Positions 34,960-45,366 are shown, numbered from the stretch's first letter. The stretch: DNA of 64,000 nucleotides from Peptoniphilus lacydonensis (GCF_900106515.1 NZ_FNWF01000002.1:92001-156000); one strand, 5' to 3'. Program-made: numbers and translations. Notes: generated from the letters alone by a model not told the origin.

Positions 34960-35382
34960 CTACATTTTTTGAAGAAAAATAGCACCTTTACTTGATTTTT
35001 GGAATTTATAATCAGCTTTTTTTAAAATAAAGCGTGAAATTAATAAAGATAAAACTCCAATCAATAGAGAAATAAGATCTTTATTTTCTACTGAAGTATT
35101 ATTCAACAGAAAATAAGACGCACTCACTGTTGCCATAAACAAAACTAGTGGAAGTCCGTAAACTAAAAATTTATAGGAAAGCACGGACTTATCGTCAGTT
35201 TTTAATTTTACTAAATCCCCTATATTTGCAGATATCGTATTTGGAAATTCGAAAAGTTCTGTCTTTGACTCAGCACATTTTGCACTGCAAGTAGCACAAC
35301 TCTCTCCACATGCACTCTCTCTAGTGAATTCAACAAATATTTTATTATTATTTTTTGCTCTAACAATACCAATACTTTCCAT
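34960..35382 (-). CDS. RseC/MucC-family membrane protein
   Basis: 140 residues. An N-terminal soluble domain holds a four-cysteine set C25, C29, C32, C36 (CGESCATCSAKC), then two membrane helices (about 72-92 and 100-118) and a basic tail. This is the RseC/MucC layout. In clostridia members usually accompany Rnf or electron-transfer genes; here it lies 11 bases after aspS. The cysteines suggest a metal or Fe-S site, by inference. ATG at 35382 follows AAGGTGGTTTTAA. Confidence 0.88.
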   Translation of the reverse strand: MESIGIVRAKNNNKIFVEFTRESACGESCATCSAKCAESKTELFEFPNTISANIGDLVKLKTDDKSVLSYKFLVYGLPLVLFMATVSASYFLLNNTSVENKDLISLLIGVLSLLISRFILKKADYKFQKSSKGAIFLQKM

Positions 35383-35393
35383 TTAAAACCACC

Positions 35394-37175
35394 TTACTCT
35401 TTATCTTCAACTACTCTTATATGAACTTCATCTAATTGTTTTTCTGATAATTCAGTTGGTGCTCCTGTCAATAAACAAGTTGCCGCTTGAGTCTTTGGAA
35501 ATGCTATTACATCTCTAATACTACTTGCTTTTGTAAATAACATAACAAGTCTGTCCAAACCATATGCAAGCCCACCATGTGGCGGTGCTCCATATTTAAA
35601 AGCTTCAAGCAAGAATCCAAACTTTTCTTTTGCATCTTCTTCAGATAAACCAAGAGCTTTAAACATTTTTTCTTGAACTTCTGGATCATTTATCCTTATA
35701 CTTCCACCGCCCATTTCATCTCCATTTATTACTATGTCATAGGCTTTTGCTCTTGCATTTTCTTTATCTATTTCAAGTTTATCTATATCTTCATCTAATG
35801 GACTCGTGAAAGGATGGTGCATTGCAACATACCTTCCCTCATCTTCATCATATTCAAACAGAGGAAATTCTGTAATCCAAAGAAGTTTATAATCATCTTC
35901 ATCTATTAAATCCATATCTCTTGCAACCTTGTTACGCAAATTTCCAAGTCCGCTGTACACAACAGAATTTTTGTCAGCTAGTATTAAAATTAAATCACCT
36001 TTTTTGGCACCAAAAGATCTAATTATTTCATCCATTTTATATTCTGAAATAAACTTTGCAATAGGAGAGTCAATTTTCTCATCCACTCTAATCCAAGAAA
36101 GACCCATGGCCTTATAATCTTTTACAAAAGATTCTAATTTTTTAACTTGTTTTTTAGAATAAAAATCACTTCCACCATCAACCTTTATTCCTCTAACAGA
36201 TTTTCCTTTTTCGCAATTTCCTTCGAATACTTTAAAACCACAATCTTTAACTATTTCAGAAATGTCATTTAGTTCCATTCCAAATCTCAAATCTGGCTTG
36301 TCAACACCAAATCTATCCATTGCTTCAAAATATTTCATTCTCTTTATAGGGAGTTCAATATCTTTATCTAAAATTTCTTTAAATAATTTTTGTAGAAATC
36401 TTTCATTTAATTCCATCACATCTTCTTCATCTACAAAACTAAGTTCCATATCAATTTGTGTGAATTCAGGCTGTCTATTTGCTCTTAGGTCTTCGTCCCT
36501 AAAACATTTTGTAATTTGTATATATCTATCTAATCCAGAAACCATTAGAAGCTGTTTCATAAGTTGTGGTGACTGAGGAAGTGCATAAAATTCGCCTGGA
36601 TTTACTCTACTGGGAACTAAATAATCTCTTGCTCCTTCTGGAGTTGGTTTTGTGAGCATTGGAGTTTCCACTTCAATAAATCCATTTTCATAGAAAAAGT
36701 CACGAGTTATTTTATAAATTTCTGATCGAATCATAAGATTTTTTTGCATACTTGGCTTTCTTAAATCTAAAGTCCTATACTTTAGTCTCATATTTTCAGA
36801 AACATTGTCATTATCTTTTATATAAATTGGTGGAACATCAGACTCACTTAAAATTTTAAGTTCGCTTGCCAATACTTCAACTTTTCCCGTTTTAAGTTCT
36901 TCATTTATTGAAGATCTTTCTCTAATTTTTCCTTTTACTGCAATTACAAACTCTCCACGAAGTCGATTCGCCTTTTCCAAGAGTTCTCTATCTGAAGTAT
37001 CATCAAAAACAATTTGTGCTATTCCACTTCTATCTCTTAAATCTACAAAAATTATTGATCCAAGAGATCTCTGTTTTGCGACCCATCCCATTAGCGTAAC
37101 TTCTGTTGAAATTAAATCTTCGGAAATCTCATTACAATAATGAGTTCTCTTTAGATTTCCCATTTTTTCAGCCAT
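35394..37175 (-). CDS. aspS: Aspartate-tRNA ligase
   Basis: Class IIb synthetase, 593 residues, the long bacterial type: N-terminal OB-fold anticodon-binding domain (about 1-110, [14 protein letters not shown]), catalytic core with motif 2 [16 protein letters not shown] near 220, an inserted GAD domain (about 290-410), and motif 3 [13 protein letters not shown] near 535. Whether it is discriminating or also charges tRNA-Asn cannot be decided by eye. An asnA gene is present in the window, so free asparagine can be made. ATG after AGGAGGAAAT, with a hairpin just upstream of the ribosome site. Confidence 0.96.
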   Translation of the reverse strand: MAEKMGNLKRTHYCNEISEDLISTEVTLMGWVAKQRSLGSIIFVDLRDRSGIAQIVFDDTSDRELLEKANRLRGEFVIAVKGKIRERSSINEELKTGKVEVLASELKILSESDVPPIYIKDNDNVSENMRLKYRTLDLRKPSMQKNLMIRSEIYKITRDFFYENGFIEVETPMLTKPTPEGARDYLVPSRVNPGEFYALPQSPQLMKQLLMVSGLDRYIQITKCFRDEDLRANRQPEFTQIDMELSFVDEEDVMELNERFLQKLFKEILDKDIELPIKRMKYFEAMDRFGVDKPDLRFGMELNDISEIVKDCGFKVFEGNCEKGKSVRGIKVDGGSDFYSKKQVKKLESFVKDYKAMGLSWIRVDEKIDSPIAKFISEYKMDEIIRSFGAKKGDLILILADKNSVVYSGLGNLRNKVARDMDLIDEDDYKLLWITEFPLFEYDEDEGRYVAMHHPFTSPLDEDIDKLEIDKENARAKAYDIVINGDEMGGGSIRINDPEVQEKMFKALGLSEEDAKEKFGFLLEAFKYGAPPHGGLAYGLDRLVMLFTKASSIRDVIAFPKTQAATCLLTGAPTELSEKQLDEVHIRVVEDKE

Positions 37176-37185
37176 ATTTCCTCCT

Positions 37186-37219
37186 AAAAATTAAACTCCA
37201 AGCCTCAAATGGTTTGGAG
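37186..37219 (-). terminator. Terminator or attenuator hairpin in the aspS leader
   Basis: Minus-strand stem CTCCAA/TTGGAG (37214-37219 with 37196-37201), extendable by a CC/GG step across an A-C mismatch, then TTTAATTTTT. It lies about 105 bases after the MurE-like stop and directly before the aspS ribosome site. It may end the upstream transcript or attenuate aspS; no T-box motif was recognised. Confidence 0.6.
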
Positions 37220-37323
37220 CTTAGTCGTTAATAATATAATAATAACAACTAGTTATCTATTTAATTGGTTTTCATCATAATTTTCTAGTTTAATTATAAA
37301 ACAAGAAATTTAAAAATTCAACT

Positions 37324-38859
37324 TTAACAGACTCTATTGTCTATCCTATCAGTAAACTGTCCTATATTTTTAACTTTATTTTCTTTTAAAAGTTTCTCTT
37401 TAACAAATTTTGCACCTTTATCCATTCCTTGACAACCAGCAAGTAAAAGAACATCTTCATCTTTTACTTGATCAATAGAATTATATACTGCTTCTTCTAA
37501 ATTATCATAAATTTTATATTTTATATTATTTTTTTCTAAAACACTTTTAAAAACATTTAACTCTTCATCAGTAACCCTGTCTTTTTCAGAAACAGTATCC
37601 TTTGATAAAGTTGCAGAGAATGTCTTAGGTTTTAGAATATTTATCCATTTTACAAGTCTTTCTGTTATTTCTCTATTTACTTCAATGCCCCTTTTACCTC
37701 TTATCGCATATAAAATATTTAAATTTTTGTATTCCATTTCTTTCAATGTTTCCATAGTGGCATCAATATTTTTTTCATTTGCAAAGTGATCATCTAAAAT
37801 TTTAAACTCTTCATCATAAATAAGTTCGAATCTTCTTTCAACACCTTTAAATTCCAAAAGAGATTTTTTTATTACATTTTTTTCAATTCCAAGACATAAA
37901 GCAACTATTATTGCTACAACAGAATTCATCACAGATGAATAGCCAACTGAACCTAATTTTACATCAAAATCTGATTTTTTTATTACAAATTTCCCTAAAT
38001 CTATATCTCTATTTATTTTAAAAGTAAAATTTCCCTTTCCTGTTGACAAATCCAAATTAGAAATTCCAAAATCTGCATCATTATTTTCTAAGGAAAAGCT
38101 CAAAACTTTTGCTTTTGTATAATCTTTAAGCGAATAAATTTTTTCATTATCCTTATTTAAAATAACTACTGCATCTTTTTTTGCATGTCTTATTAATCTT
38201 GATTTATAGTGAAAATAATTTTCAAAACTTCCATGCTGATCAATATGTTCTCTACCCAAATTATTAAATGTAACAATATCAAAATCAATGTTCTTATTTC
38301 TAAATAGTTCTTGAGCAGAAGAAGAAACTTCCATTGTTACATCTGTTATCTCTCTATCTTTCATATCTCTTAGATAGGATTGTAAAACTAAAGATTCTGG
38401 TGTAGTTAAAACAGATGGAATTTTAATATCATCGTATCTAGTTAAAACAGTCCCAATAATTCCTGTTTTTCTCTTGTCACGCTTTAGGATAGAGTCAATC
38501 ATAAAGGCTGTAGTTGTCTTTCCATTTGTCGCTGTAATTCCAATTATATTCATTTCCTTTGAAGGGTTTTTATAAAAATTTGTTGCCATATCAGCTAATG
38601 TAATTCTTGAATTTTCAACTTTTATTTGTTTTATATCTACATCGACAAAATATTCTACAATTGCAACCTCTGCACCTAATTCTTTTGACTTTTCTATAAA
38701 CCTATGTCCATCTGTAACATATCCTTTTATAGCAACAAAAATAGATCCCTTTTCTACATCATCTGTATGAAAGGCAATCTTTTCTACATCCTTATTCTTA
38801 TCTAATTTAAAATTTGTATCTATAATTTCTACATTATTTAAAATTTCACTTAATTTCAA
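37324..38859 (-). CDS. MurE-like UDP-N-acetylmuramyl peptide ligase (divergent)
   Basis: 511-residue Mur ligase: N-terminal UDP-binding domain, Walker A GITATNGKTTT near 107-117, MEVSSSAQE near 176, and NLGREHIDQHGSFENYFHYK. The order of motifs is that of MurE, which adds the third stem-peptide residue. The C-terminal domain diverges: the usual DYAHTPD reads DDHFANE, and the DNP(R/A) amino-acid-selecting motif is not visible (the region reads SKDTVSEKDR). It may be the cell's real MurE with unusual amino-acid choice or a side branch of the family. It adjoins hemZ and ends 148 bases before aspS. Confidence 0.8.
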   Translation of the reverse strand: MKLSEILNNVEIIDTNFKLDKNKDVEKIAFHTDDVEKGSIFVAIKGYVTDGHRFIEKSKELGAEVAIVEYFVDVDIKQIKVENSRITLADMATNFYKNPSKEMNIIGITATNGKTTTAFMIDSILKRDKRKTGIIGTVLTRYDDIKIPSVLTTPESLVLQSYLRDMKDREITDVTMEVSSSAQELFRNKNIDFDIVTFNNLGREHIDQHGSFENYFHYKSRLIRHAKKDAVVILNKDNEKIYSLKDYTKAKVLSFSLENNDADFGISNLDLSTGKGNFTFKINRDIDLGKFVIKKSDFDVKLGSVGYSSVMNSVVAIIVALCLGIEKNVIKKSLLEFKGVERRFELIYDEEFKILDDHFANEKNIDATMETLKEMEYKNLNILYAIRGKRGIEVNREITERLVKWINILKPKTFSATLSKDTVSEKDRVTDEELNVFKSVLEKNNIKYKIYDNLEEAVYNSIDQVKDEDVLLLAGCQGMDKGAKFVKEKLLKENKVKNIGQFTDRIDNRVC

Positions 38860-38861
38860 AA

Positions 38862-40190
38862 TTAACCCCTCTTTAAATAATCTTCTAAATTTTTAGAATT
38901 TAAATCTCTTTTAAAATTTCCCTTAGAGTTTAAAATCTTTGTACTTGCACCTAATCCAAATCCAATAATATTCTCAAGTTCTTCCATCATCACGATATTA
39001 TAAATAGATTCATGACCTAGTTTAGAATATCCAATATTTTCAGAACTAATGATAGACTTTTTCTGCCTGTACATATAATAAGGTTCATAACCAGCGTTAG
39101 ACATAATCCATTTAGAATCTTTAATTAAATTAGTGTAACTTTCTTTACTCGCGTAATTATTTTCAAAAAGTTTCGAACCATTTTTTAATGCCAAAGTATG
39201 AATAGTAATATTTTCCGCACCAAAATCAGTTGCTTTTTTTATGGAATCTATTATACTACTTTTATCTTCTCCTGGAAGACCCATAATTAAATCCATATTT
39301 ATAACTTCAAAACCAATATCTTTGGCAGTATTATACCAATATTTCATATTCTTATTAGAAATACGATTTAAATTACTTAAAACTTCTTCATTAAAAGTTT
39401 GAGGATTTAAGCTTATTCTATTTACACCTTTTGACTTTAACATTTCTAAAACTTCAATGCTAAGACTATCTATTCTTCCACATTCAACGGTAAATTCTTG
39501 GGAATTCCCAAACTTTTTAATAACCGCATCTATAATTCTTTCTAAATTCTCTATTCCAATGGATGTTGGCGTACCTCCACCTATGTAAATAGAATGCGGA
39601 TTCGTTTCAAATTCTAAATTGTAATTATAAATATCATAAACTATATTTTCAGTATAAAGCATCATTTTGTCTTTATTCTCCAAAGTTGTGTCAAAGGAAC
39701 AATAAGAACATCTACTTGGACAAAATGGTATATGAACATATACATTGTAATTATTTATATTGGAATAATTTCTAACTTTATTCTGATTTTTGTAAACTTT
39801 AAATAAAAACTTAGTATCTTCTCCATTTACTCTATATTTTTCAAATATTATTTTAGAAGAATCTTCAAAACTATTTTTATCAAAAATTTTTGCAATAAGT
39901 TTTAAAGGTCTAACACCTGTGAGTATACCAAAACTACTGTCAAAATTTTCATAGTCGCAAAATAAATCAAATAAATATCTCTTTATTAAAAAATGAGTTT
40001 TCTCTTCATTAATAATTAATTTATCTTTTCTATCTAATCCTTTACCTTTTATTTCAATCAAAATTAATTTATCATTAACCTCAATTTTTAAATCTAAGTC
40101 TAATTTTTCATAATCTTGTGGTAATTTCATCCTAAAGAACTCAAAAATAGATTTTTTTAAGGCTTCATTATTATTTTCAATAAAAATCAT
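38862..40190 (-). CDS. hemZ: HemZ-type radical SAM coproporphyrinogen dehydrogenase homologue
   Basis: 442 residues. A non-conserved N-terminal domain (about 1-140), then the radical-SAM core with HIPFCPSRCSYCSF (cluster motif C-x3-C-x2-C) near 165, YIGGGTPTS and a HemN-like C-terminal part. The HemZ group is named for coproporphyrinogen III dehydrogenase activity, but many haem-lacking clostridia keep it, so the true substrate is open. The start overlaps the stop of the MBL gene. The relA-dtd-MBL-hemZ order is clostridial; hisS, often next, is absent here. Confidence 0.87.
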   Translation of the reverse strand: MIFIENNNEALKKSIFEFFRMKLPQDYEKLDLDLKIEVNDKLILIEIKGKGLDRKDKLIINEEKTHFLIKRYLFDLFCDYENFDSSFGILTGVRPLKLIAKIFDKNSFEDSSKIIFEKYRVNGEDTKFLFKVYKNQNKVRNYSNINNYNVYVHIPFCPSRCSYCSFDTTLENKDKMMLYTENIVYDIYNYNLEFETNPHSIYIGGGTPTSIGIENLERIIDAVIKKFGNSQEFTVECGRIDSLSIEVLEMLKSKGVNRISLNPQTFNEEVLSNLNRISNKNMKYWYNTAKDIGFEVINMDLIMGLPGEDKSSIIDSIKKATDFGAENITIHTLALKNGSKLFENNYASKESYTNLIKDSKWIMSNAGYEPYYMYRQKKSIISSENIGYSKLGHESIYNIVMMEELENIIGFGLGASTKILNSKGNFKRDLNSKNLEDYLKRG

Positions 40191-40813
40191 AATCTTCTAA
40201 AATAAGGATTTGAATTTTTTTCATAATTCATTTGCGATTCAGGGCCATGTCCAGATAAAACAAAAATATCATCATCAAGATTTTTTAATTTCTTTAAAGA
40301 TTCCATCATTAGATTATGATCCGATTCTGGAAAGTCAGTTCTTCCAATTGAGCCATTAAAAAGAGTATCACCAGAAAACAAAAGATTTTTAAAAAGGTAA
40401 CAAACTGATCCAATTGTATGTCCAGGAGTTTCTATAACTTTTATTATATCTTGAGAAAATTTTATTTCATCTTTATCTTTTACAAAATAGTCAACTTTAG
40501 CAGGTTCTATTTGAATTCCAAAGGCAGATGCTCTAACTTCTTCTGGTTTCTCTAAAAAGTTTTTATCTTTTTCTGATAAATAAATAGGGACATTATATTT
40601 CTCTTTTAATGCAGCTACTGCACCAACATGATCAAAATGTCCATGAGTTAGCAAAATAAATTTTATACTTAAATTATTTTTTTCAATTACATTTATAATA
40701 TTTTTACTTGAATCGCCTGGATCAACAATAAAGGCATCTTTATTTTCATCAAAAAGAATAAAACAATTTTCCTGAAGATCTCCAACTACTAATTTTATAA
40801 TTTTATATTCCAT
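40187..40813 (-). CDS. MBL-fold metallohydrolase (glyoxalase II-like, YqgX type)
   Basis: 208 residues with a complete metallo-beta-lactamase metal site: THGHFDHVG near 56 (HxHxDH), ETPGHTIGS near 130, FSGDTLF near 150 and SGHGPES near 190. The short single-domain form resembles YqgX-type hydroxyacylglutathione hydrolase relatives that detoxify acyl thioesters; the actual substrate is unknown. ATG after TTTAGGTGAATT, overlapping hemZ by 4 bases. Confidence 0.9.
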   Translation of the reverse strand: MEYKIIKLVVGDLQENCFILFDENKDAFIVDPGDSSKNIINVIEKNNLSIKFILLTHGHFDHVGAVAALKEKYNVPIYLSEKDKNFLEKPEEVRASAFGIQIEPAKVDYFVKDKDEIKFSQDIIKVIETPGHTIGSVCYLFKNLLFSGDTLFNGSIGRTDFPESDHNLMMESLKKLKNLDDDIFVLSGHGPESQMNYEKNSNPYFRRL

Positions 40814-40820
40814 AATTCAC

Positions 40821-41270
40821 CTAAAACTTTTTACTTGAATCTAACAAAATAGTCACAGGTCCATCATTTACAAGAGCTACATCCATATCTGCTCCATACT
40901 CTCCATGCGAAACTTTTAAATTCATCTTTTCTAATTCTTCAATAAATTTTTCATATAAAACAATCCCATCATCAAATTTTGCAGACCTGACATAGCTTGG
41001 TCTATTGCCTTTTCTAACATCACCATAAAGAGTAAATTGACTTACAACTAAAATTTCAAGATTATAATCAATTAAAGATTTATTCATAACTCCATCTTCG
41101 TCATCAAAAATTCTAAGTTTAGTAACTTTTTTTAAAATATATTCTAAATCTTTTTCATCATCATCTTCTTCAACTCCGAGAAGAACCATAAGTCCTTTTT
41201 CTATTTCTGAAATTATTTTTCCATCCACAGAAACACTTGAACTTTTAACTCTCTGAACTACTGCTCGCAT
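40821..41270 (-). CDS. dtd: D-aminoacyl-tRNA deacylase
   Basis: Cleaves D-amino acids and glycine from mischarged tRNA. 149 residues, normal length. Begins MRAVVQRV, with SQFTLYGDVRKGNRPS near 78 (catalytic SQFTL pocket) and NDGPVTI near 138 (the GP chirality motif). Located between relA (5 bases upstream) and the MBL gene, the standard relA-dtd pairing of Firmicutes. Confidence 0.96.
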   Translation of the reverse strand: MRAVVQRVKSSSVSVDGKIISEIEKGLMVLLGVEEDDDEKDLEYILKKVTKLRIFDDEDGVMNKSLIDYNLEILVVSQFTLYGDVRKGNRPSYVRSAKFDDGIVLYEKFIEELEKMNLKVSHGEYGADMDVALVNDGPVTILLDSSKKF

Positions 41271-41274
41271 TATA

Positions 41275-43422
41275 TCACGCCTTTATCCTATATACTTCTA
41301 AAACATTATTAATTCTTTTTAATTTTTCCATGAGCCTTTCTAACTCTTCACCATCGGTAATTTCAACAGTGATGTCAATAATCGCATCACCATTTTTTGT
41401 AGTCTTTGCGTTTAAATAAGAAATACTCAATCTAGAATCATTAACTCTATTTGCAACATCACCTATTACATTTGGTTTATCAAAAGCCCTGATTTCAATT
41501 GAAGCACTATAATTTGTAGAATTGCTATTTTCCCACTTAACTTCAACAAGTCTAGATGGATCGATATTATTTTGCATATTTTTACAATCTTTTCTATGGA
41601 CAGAAATGCCTCTTCCAATTGTAATATATCCTATAATTTCATCTCCCGGAACAGGGGTACAACATTTTGCAATCCTAACATTTACGCCATCTGCACCTTT
41701 AACCTCAATGCCTTGATTATTATAGCTCTTTTTCGATTTTACTATGTCTTCTACATCTTTTTGGCCTTTATTATAAAATTTATTATAAGAGTCAACTAAT
41801 TTTGCAGTAACTTGCATTGTCGTTATAGTTCCAAAACCAACAGCTGCATACATTTCATCGAGGCTTATCATATTTAACTTATTGCGAACATCTTCTAAGA
41901 AATCATCTCGTAAAATTTTGTGAACTTGATATCCTTGTTTTTTAACTTCACGCTCAATGGCTTCTTTTCCTCTTTCAATATTTTTTTCTTTGTCTTTAAC
42001 TTTAAAATATTGAGATATCTTTTTTCTAGCTTGAGGACTTTTTACAATATTTAACCAATCAAGTGATGGACTTGTGTTAGGATTTGTAATCACTTCAACA
42101 ATGTTTCCGCTCTGCAAAGTATAATTTAATGGAACAATCCTTCCATTAACTTTTGCACCGACACAAGTGTTACCAACTTGAGAGTGAATTCTGTATGCAA
42201 AGTCTATTGGCGTTGATCCCTCGGGCAAGTTAATTACATCTCCCTTTGGCGTAAACACAAAAACTTCATCAGCAAAGAAATCTATCTTTAATGTATCCAT
42301 AAAATCTCCAGGATCATTTAAGTCTTTTTGCCATTCCAAAAGTTGTCTTAGCCAAGTTAAATTTTCATCAAAAGCTGTTTCTTTTGAAACTCCAGCTTTA
42401 TATTTCCAATGAGCTGCAATACCATATTCTGCAGTTTGATGCATTTCATAAGTTCTAATTTGAACTTCAAAAGTTTCGCCATTGTTGTCAATTACAGTTG
42501 TGTGCAAAGATTGATATTTATTTGGTTTAGGCATTGCAATATAATCTTTAAATCTTCCAGGTATTGGTTTGAAAAGTGTGTGAACTACTCCAAGTGCACC
42601 ATAGCAATCTTTAACAGAATTAGTTAAAATTCTAACAGCTGATAAGTCATAAATTTCATCAAAAACTTTTCCCTTTTTCTTCATCTTTTTATATATTGAA
42701 TAAAAGTTTTTTGGTCTTCCTTTTATTTCACATTTAATGCCAACTTTATCTAAATTTTCTTTAAGAACTTTAATAATATGATTTATTAAATCTTCTCTTT
42801 CATTTCTTCTCTTGTTGACCATTTCCACTAGTTCGTAATATCCATCTTCGTCTAGATATCTTAGAGATAAATCTTCAAGTTCCCACTTGATTCTACTCAT
42901 ACCAAGTCTATCTGCAATTGGAGCATATATTTCAACTGTTTCCGTTGCTTTCTCAACTTTCTTAGCATCAGTCATATATTCCAAAGTTCTCATATTATGA
43001 AGCCTATCAGCAAGCTTTACAATAATAACTCTAATGTCCTTTGCCATAGCAAGAACCATTTTTCTAATATTTTCCGCTTGCTTTTCTTCTTTGTTCTTAT
43101 AATTTAATTTTTTTAATTTAGTGACACCATCAACTAAATCAGCTATCTCTTCTCCAAATTCATTTTTAACATCTTCTAAAGTAACATCAGTATCTTCCAC
43201 AACGTCATGAAGAAGACCTGCAACAATAGTTGCAGTATCCATATTCATATCTGCAAGAATCAAACTAACATTTAAAGGATGTATTATATAATCTTCTCCA
43301 GAATTTCTTTTTTGTCCTTTATGATGTTCTTCCGCCATTTTATATGCACGCATAATAAGATCTATATCTGCATTTTCATTATAAGATTTGACTTTATTTA
43401 TTAATTCATCTATTAACAACAT
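41275..43422 (-). CDS. relA: Bifunctional (p)ppGpp synthetase/hydrolase RelA/SpoT
   Basis: Long RSH stringent-response enzyme of about 715 residues. HD hydrolase domain (KGQKRNSGEDYIIHPL, then LLHDVVEDT near 75), synthetase domain (about 215-340), TGS domain (VFTPKGDVINLPEGSTPIDFAY near 390), zinc-finger-like region and a C-terminal ACT domain. Both catalytic parts look intact. I chose ATG at 43422 because AGGTGA lies 6 bases before it; an in-frame GTG at 43431 covers that site. It overlaps recJ by 17 bases. Confidence 0.95.
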   Translation of the reverse strand: MLLIDELINKVKSYNENADIDLIMRAYKMAEEHHKGQKRNSGEDYIIHPLNVSLILADMNMDTATIVAGLLHDVVEDTDVTLEDVKNEFGEEIADLVDGVTKLKKLNYKNKEEKQAENIRKMVLAMAKDIRVIIVKLADRLHNMRTLEYMTDAKKVEKATETVEIYAPIADRLGMSRIKWELEDLSLRYLDEDGYYELVEMVNKRRNEREDLINHIIKVLKENLDKVGIKCEIKGRPKNFYSIYKKMKKKGKVFDEIYDLSAVRILTNSVKDCYGALGVVHTLFKPIPGRFKDYIAMPKPNKYQSLHTTVIDNNGETFEVQIRTYEMHQTAEYGIAAHWKYKAGVSKETAFDENLTWLRQLLEWQKDLNDPGDFMDTLKIDFFADEVFVFTPKGDVINLPEGSTPIDFAYRIHSQVGNTCVGAKVNGRIVPLNYTLQSGNIVEVITNPNTSPSLDWLNIVKSPQARKKISQYFKVKDKEKNIERGKEAIEREVKKQGYQVHKILRDDFLEDVRNKLNMISLDEMYAAVGFGTITTMQVTAKLVDSYNKFYNKGQKDVEDIVKSKKSYNNQGIEVKGADGVNVRIAKCCTPVPGDEIIGYITIGRGISVHRKDCKNMQNNIDPSRLVEVKWENSNSTNYSASIEIRAFDKPNVIGDVANRVNDSRLSISYLNAKTTKNGDAIIDITVEITDGEELERLMEKLKRINNVLEVYRIKA

Positions 43423-45196
43423 TTTCTTCACCTGTAACTCGATAGTTTTTAATCTTCAACTGAATATTTGTATTTCCATTAAAACTATTTAATTCTAAAT
43501 TGAAGACTATATCTATTGAGATATTTGAAGGCCTACCATTTATTAAGGCCAAAATTTCTTCCCTTCCATAAAACTTCGCTAAATTATTTAAAAATACATT
43601 TGAATCTTCGAATAAAATTGCTGTATAACTTATATTATCTTCAGACAAAGTCATCTTTAAAAAATTTTTATTCTTTCCAAGTATATTTAAAGTCTTTACT
43701 TTTAAATTTTTAGTCCCAAATTTTGGAGCTAAATTTCCATTGCCAAAAGGTGCCAATCTTTCTATATTCTTAACTAAATTCATAGAAATATATTTCAGTT
43801 TCAAATTACCATCTATATATACTTTTCTAATTAAATCACTTTTAGTTAAATTTTCTTTTTTATCCACATCATCTATAAAAGAGTCTAAATTATTGGGGAC
43901 AATGGACAAACCACAAGCCATCTTATGTCCACCAAAAGAATTTAAAAAATCTTTAGATTTAGAAAATTCTAAAAACATATTGTATTCATCAATACTTCTT
44001 CCTGACCCTTTAATTAAATCTTTAGAATCACTTAAAACAACAGTTGGTCTATAATATTTCTCTTTTATCTTACCAGCAACAATTCCAAGTATTGATTCGT
44101 TCAAACCTTCATTATAAATAATTAAAACATTATGCCTATCTAAAAGATTTTCTTTTTCAATTTTTTTATCTATTATTTCAAAAGCCTTATTAGTAAGTTC
44201 TTGTCTTTCATAATTAAGCTCTCTTAGACCTTTTGCCATTTCAAATGCCAAATTGTAATCTTTCTCTAAGAATAACTTTATAGAGTTTTTTGCAGAATCA
44301 AGCCTTCCACTTGAATTAATAGTAGGCCCAATTATAAATCCTAAATGATATACATCTAATTTATCTTTGTCAATATCGCACGCATTTATCAGTGCATTTA
44401 ACCCTACGTGTTTAGTACTTTTAAGATATTTCAATCCCTCAGACACTATAATTCTATTTTCATCTATTAAAGGCATTACATCGCATACAGTGGCAAGTGC
44501 TGCAAATGGCAAAAATTCTTCATAAAGTTCTTCTTTATCAATTCCCTTAATCAAAAAAATGTATTCTATTAATTTAAATGCTACAACTGCACCGCAAATT
44601 TCTTTAAAGGGATAATTGCATTCTTTCTGCTTTGGATCTATAACTGAACTGGCATCCGGAAGAATCTCCACTTCTTCTTTTTGAATCATTTTTTTTGGGA
44701 CTTCATGGTGATCAGTTACAATAATATCTATTCCCTTAGATTTAGCATAATTCACACAATCTCTTGCAGCTATCCCATTATCACATGTAATGATAATTTT
44801 TACATTATCATCAAAAGCTTTGTCAATAAGATTATTATTTATTCCATAACCATCTTCTACTCTATGAGGAATATCATAACTTACATCTGCCCCAACTCTT
44901 TTTAGCCCCGTATAAAGTATATAAGTAGAAGTTACACCATCAACATCATAGTCACCAATTATTCTAACTTTTTTTCCCTTAGATATGCAATTTAAAATAA
45001 TATTAGATCCTTTTACCATATCTCTTAAAAGGATAGGTGAATTTAAATTTGAAAGATTAGGCTCTAAAAAATTTTTTATACTTTCTTCTGTATTAATTTC
45101 TCTATTTAGTAAAATTTTATAAATTACATTATTTATTCCAAGTTTTTTATAATCAATTCCTGGATCACTTTTATTTTTTATAAACCATCTTTCCAT
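43406..45196 (-). CDS. recJ: Single-stranded-DNA-specific exonuclease RecJ
   Basis: 596 residues. DHH phosphoesterase domain: GDYDVDGVTSTYIL near 80 and TDHHEVP near 140 hold the metal-binding aspartates and histidines. DHHA1 domain with GSGRSIDEYNM and the FGGHKMACG motif near 420, and a C-terminal OB fold. A 5'-3' exonuclease acting in recombination and in mismatch and base-excision repair. ATG after GGTGATTAA. It heads the recJ-relA-dtd-MBL-hemZ string, the usual clostridial order. Confidence 0.95.
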   Translation of the reverse strand: MERWFIKNKSDPGIDYKKLGINNVIYKILLNREINTEESIKNFLEPNLSNLNSPILLRDMVKGSNIILNCISKGKKVRIIGDYDVDGVTSTYILYTGLKRVGADVSYDIPHRVEDGYGINNNLIDKAFDDNVKIIITCDNGIAARDCVNYAKSKGIDIIVTDHHEVPKKMIQKEEVEILPDASSVIDPKQKECNYPFKEICGAVVAFKLIEYIFLIKGIDKEELYEEFLPFAALATVCDVMPLIDENRIIVSEGLKYLKSTKHVGLNALINACDIDKDKLDVYHLGFIIGPTINSSGRLDSAKNSIKLFLEKDYNLAFEMAKGLRELNYERQELTNKAFEIIDKKIEKENLLDRHNVLIIYNEGLNESILGIVAGKIKEKYYRPTVVLSDSKDLIKGSGRSIDEYNMFLEFSKSKDFLNSFGGHKMACGLSIVPNNLDSFIDDVDKKENLTKSDLIRKVYIDGNLKLKYISMNLVKNIERLAPFGNGNLAPKFGTKNLKVKTLNILGKNKNFLKMTLSEDNISYTAILFEDSNVFLNNLAKFYGREEILALINGRPSNISIDIVFNLELNSFNGNTNIQLKIKNYRVTGEENVVNR

Positions 45197-45314
45197 TTAA
45201 TCACCACTTTATATAATAAACAATTATAACAAATATTATGATTTAGGTAAAATTATTATTAATTTAATATAATTTATGTTTGATTAAACTAACAATATTT
45301 TTAGTAATTAATAA

Positions 45315-45366
45315 AAAAATCTCAAATTGACATTTTAGTTAATTTGAATGCCTCTTTGAGATTTTT
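45315..45366 (-). terminator. Terminator after the surface-protein gene
   Basis: 12-bp perfect arms 45315-45326 and 45355-45366 (AAAAATCTCAAA and its complement), with an inner alternative pairing CAAATT/AATTTG. It lies 17 bases beyond the stop at 45383 and can work in both directions. Confidence 0.75.

Noticed and set aside
37176-37323. T-box riboswitch before aspS
   Set aside because: The gap is short and I find no T-box consensus or convincing specifier loop; only one hairpin is evident.
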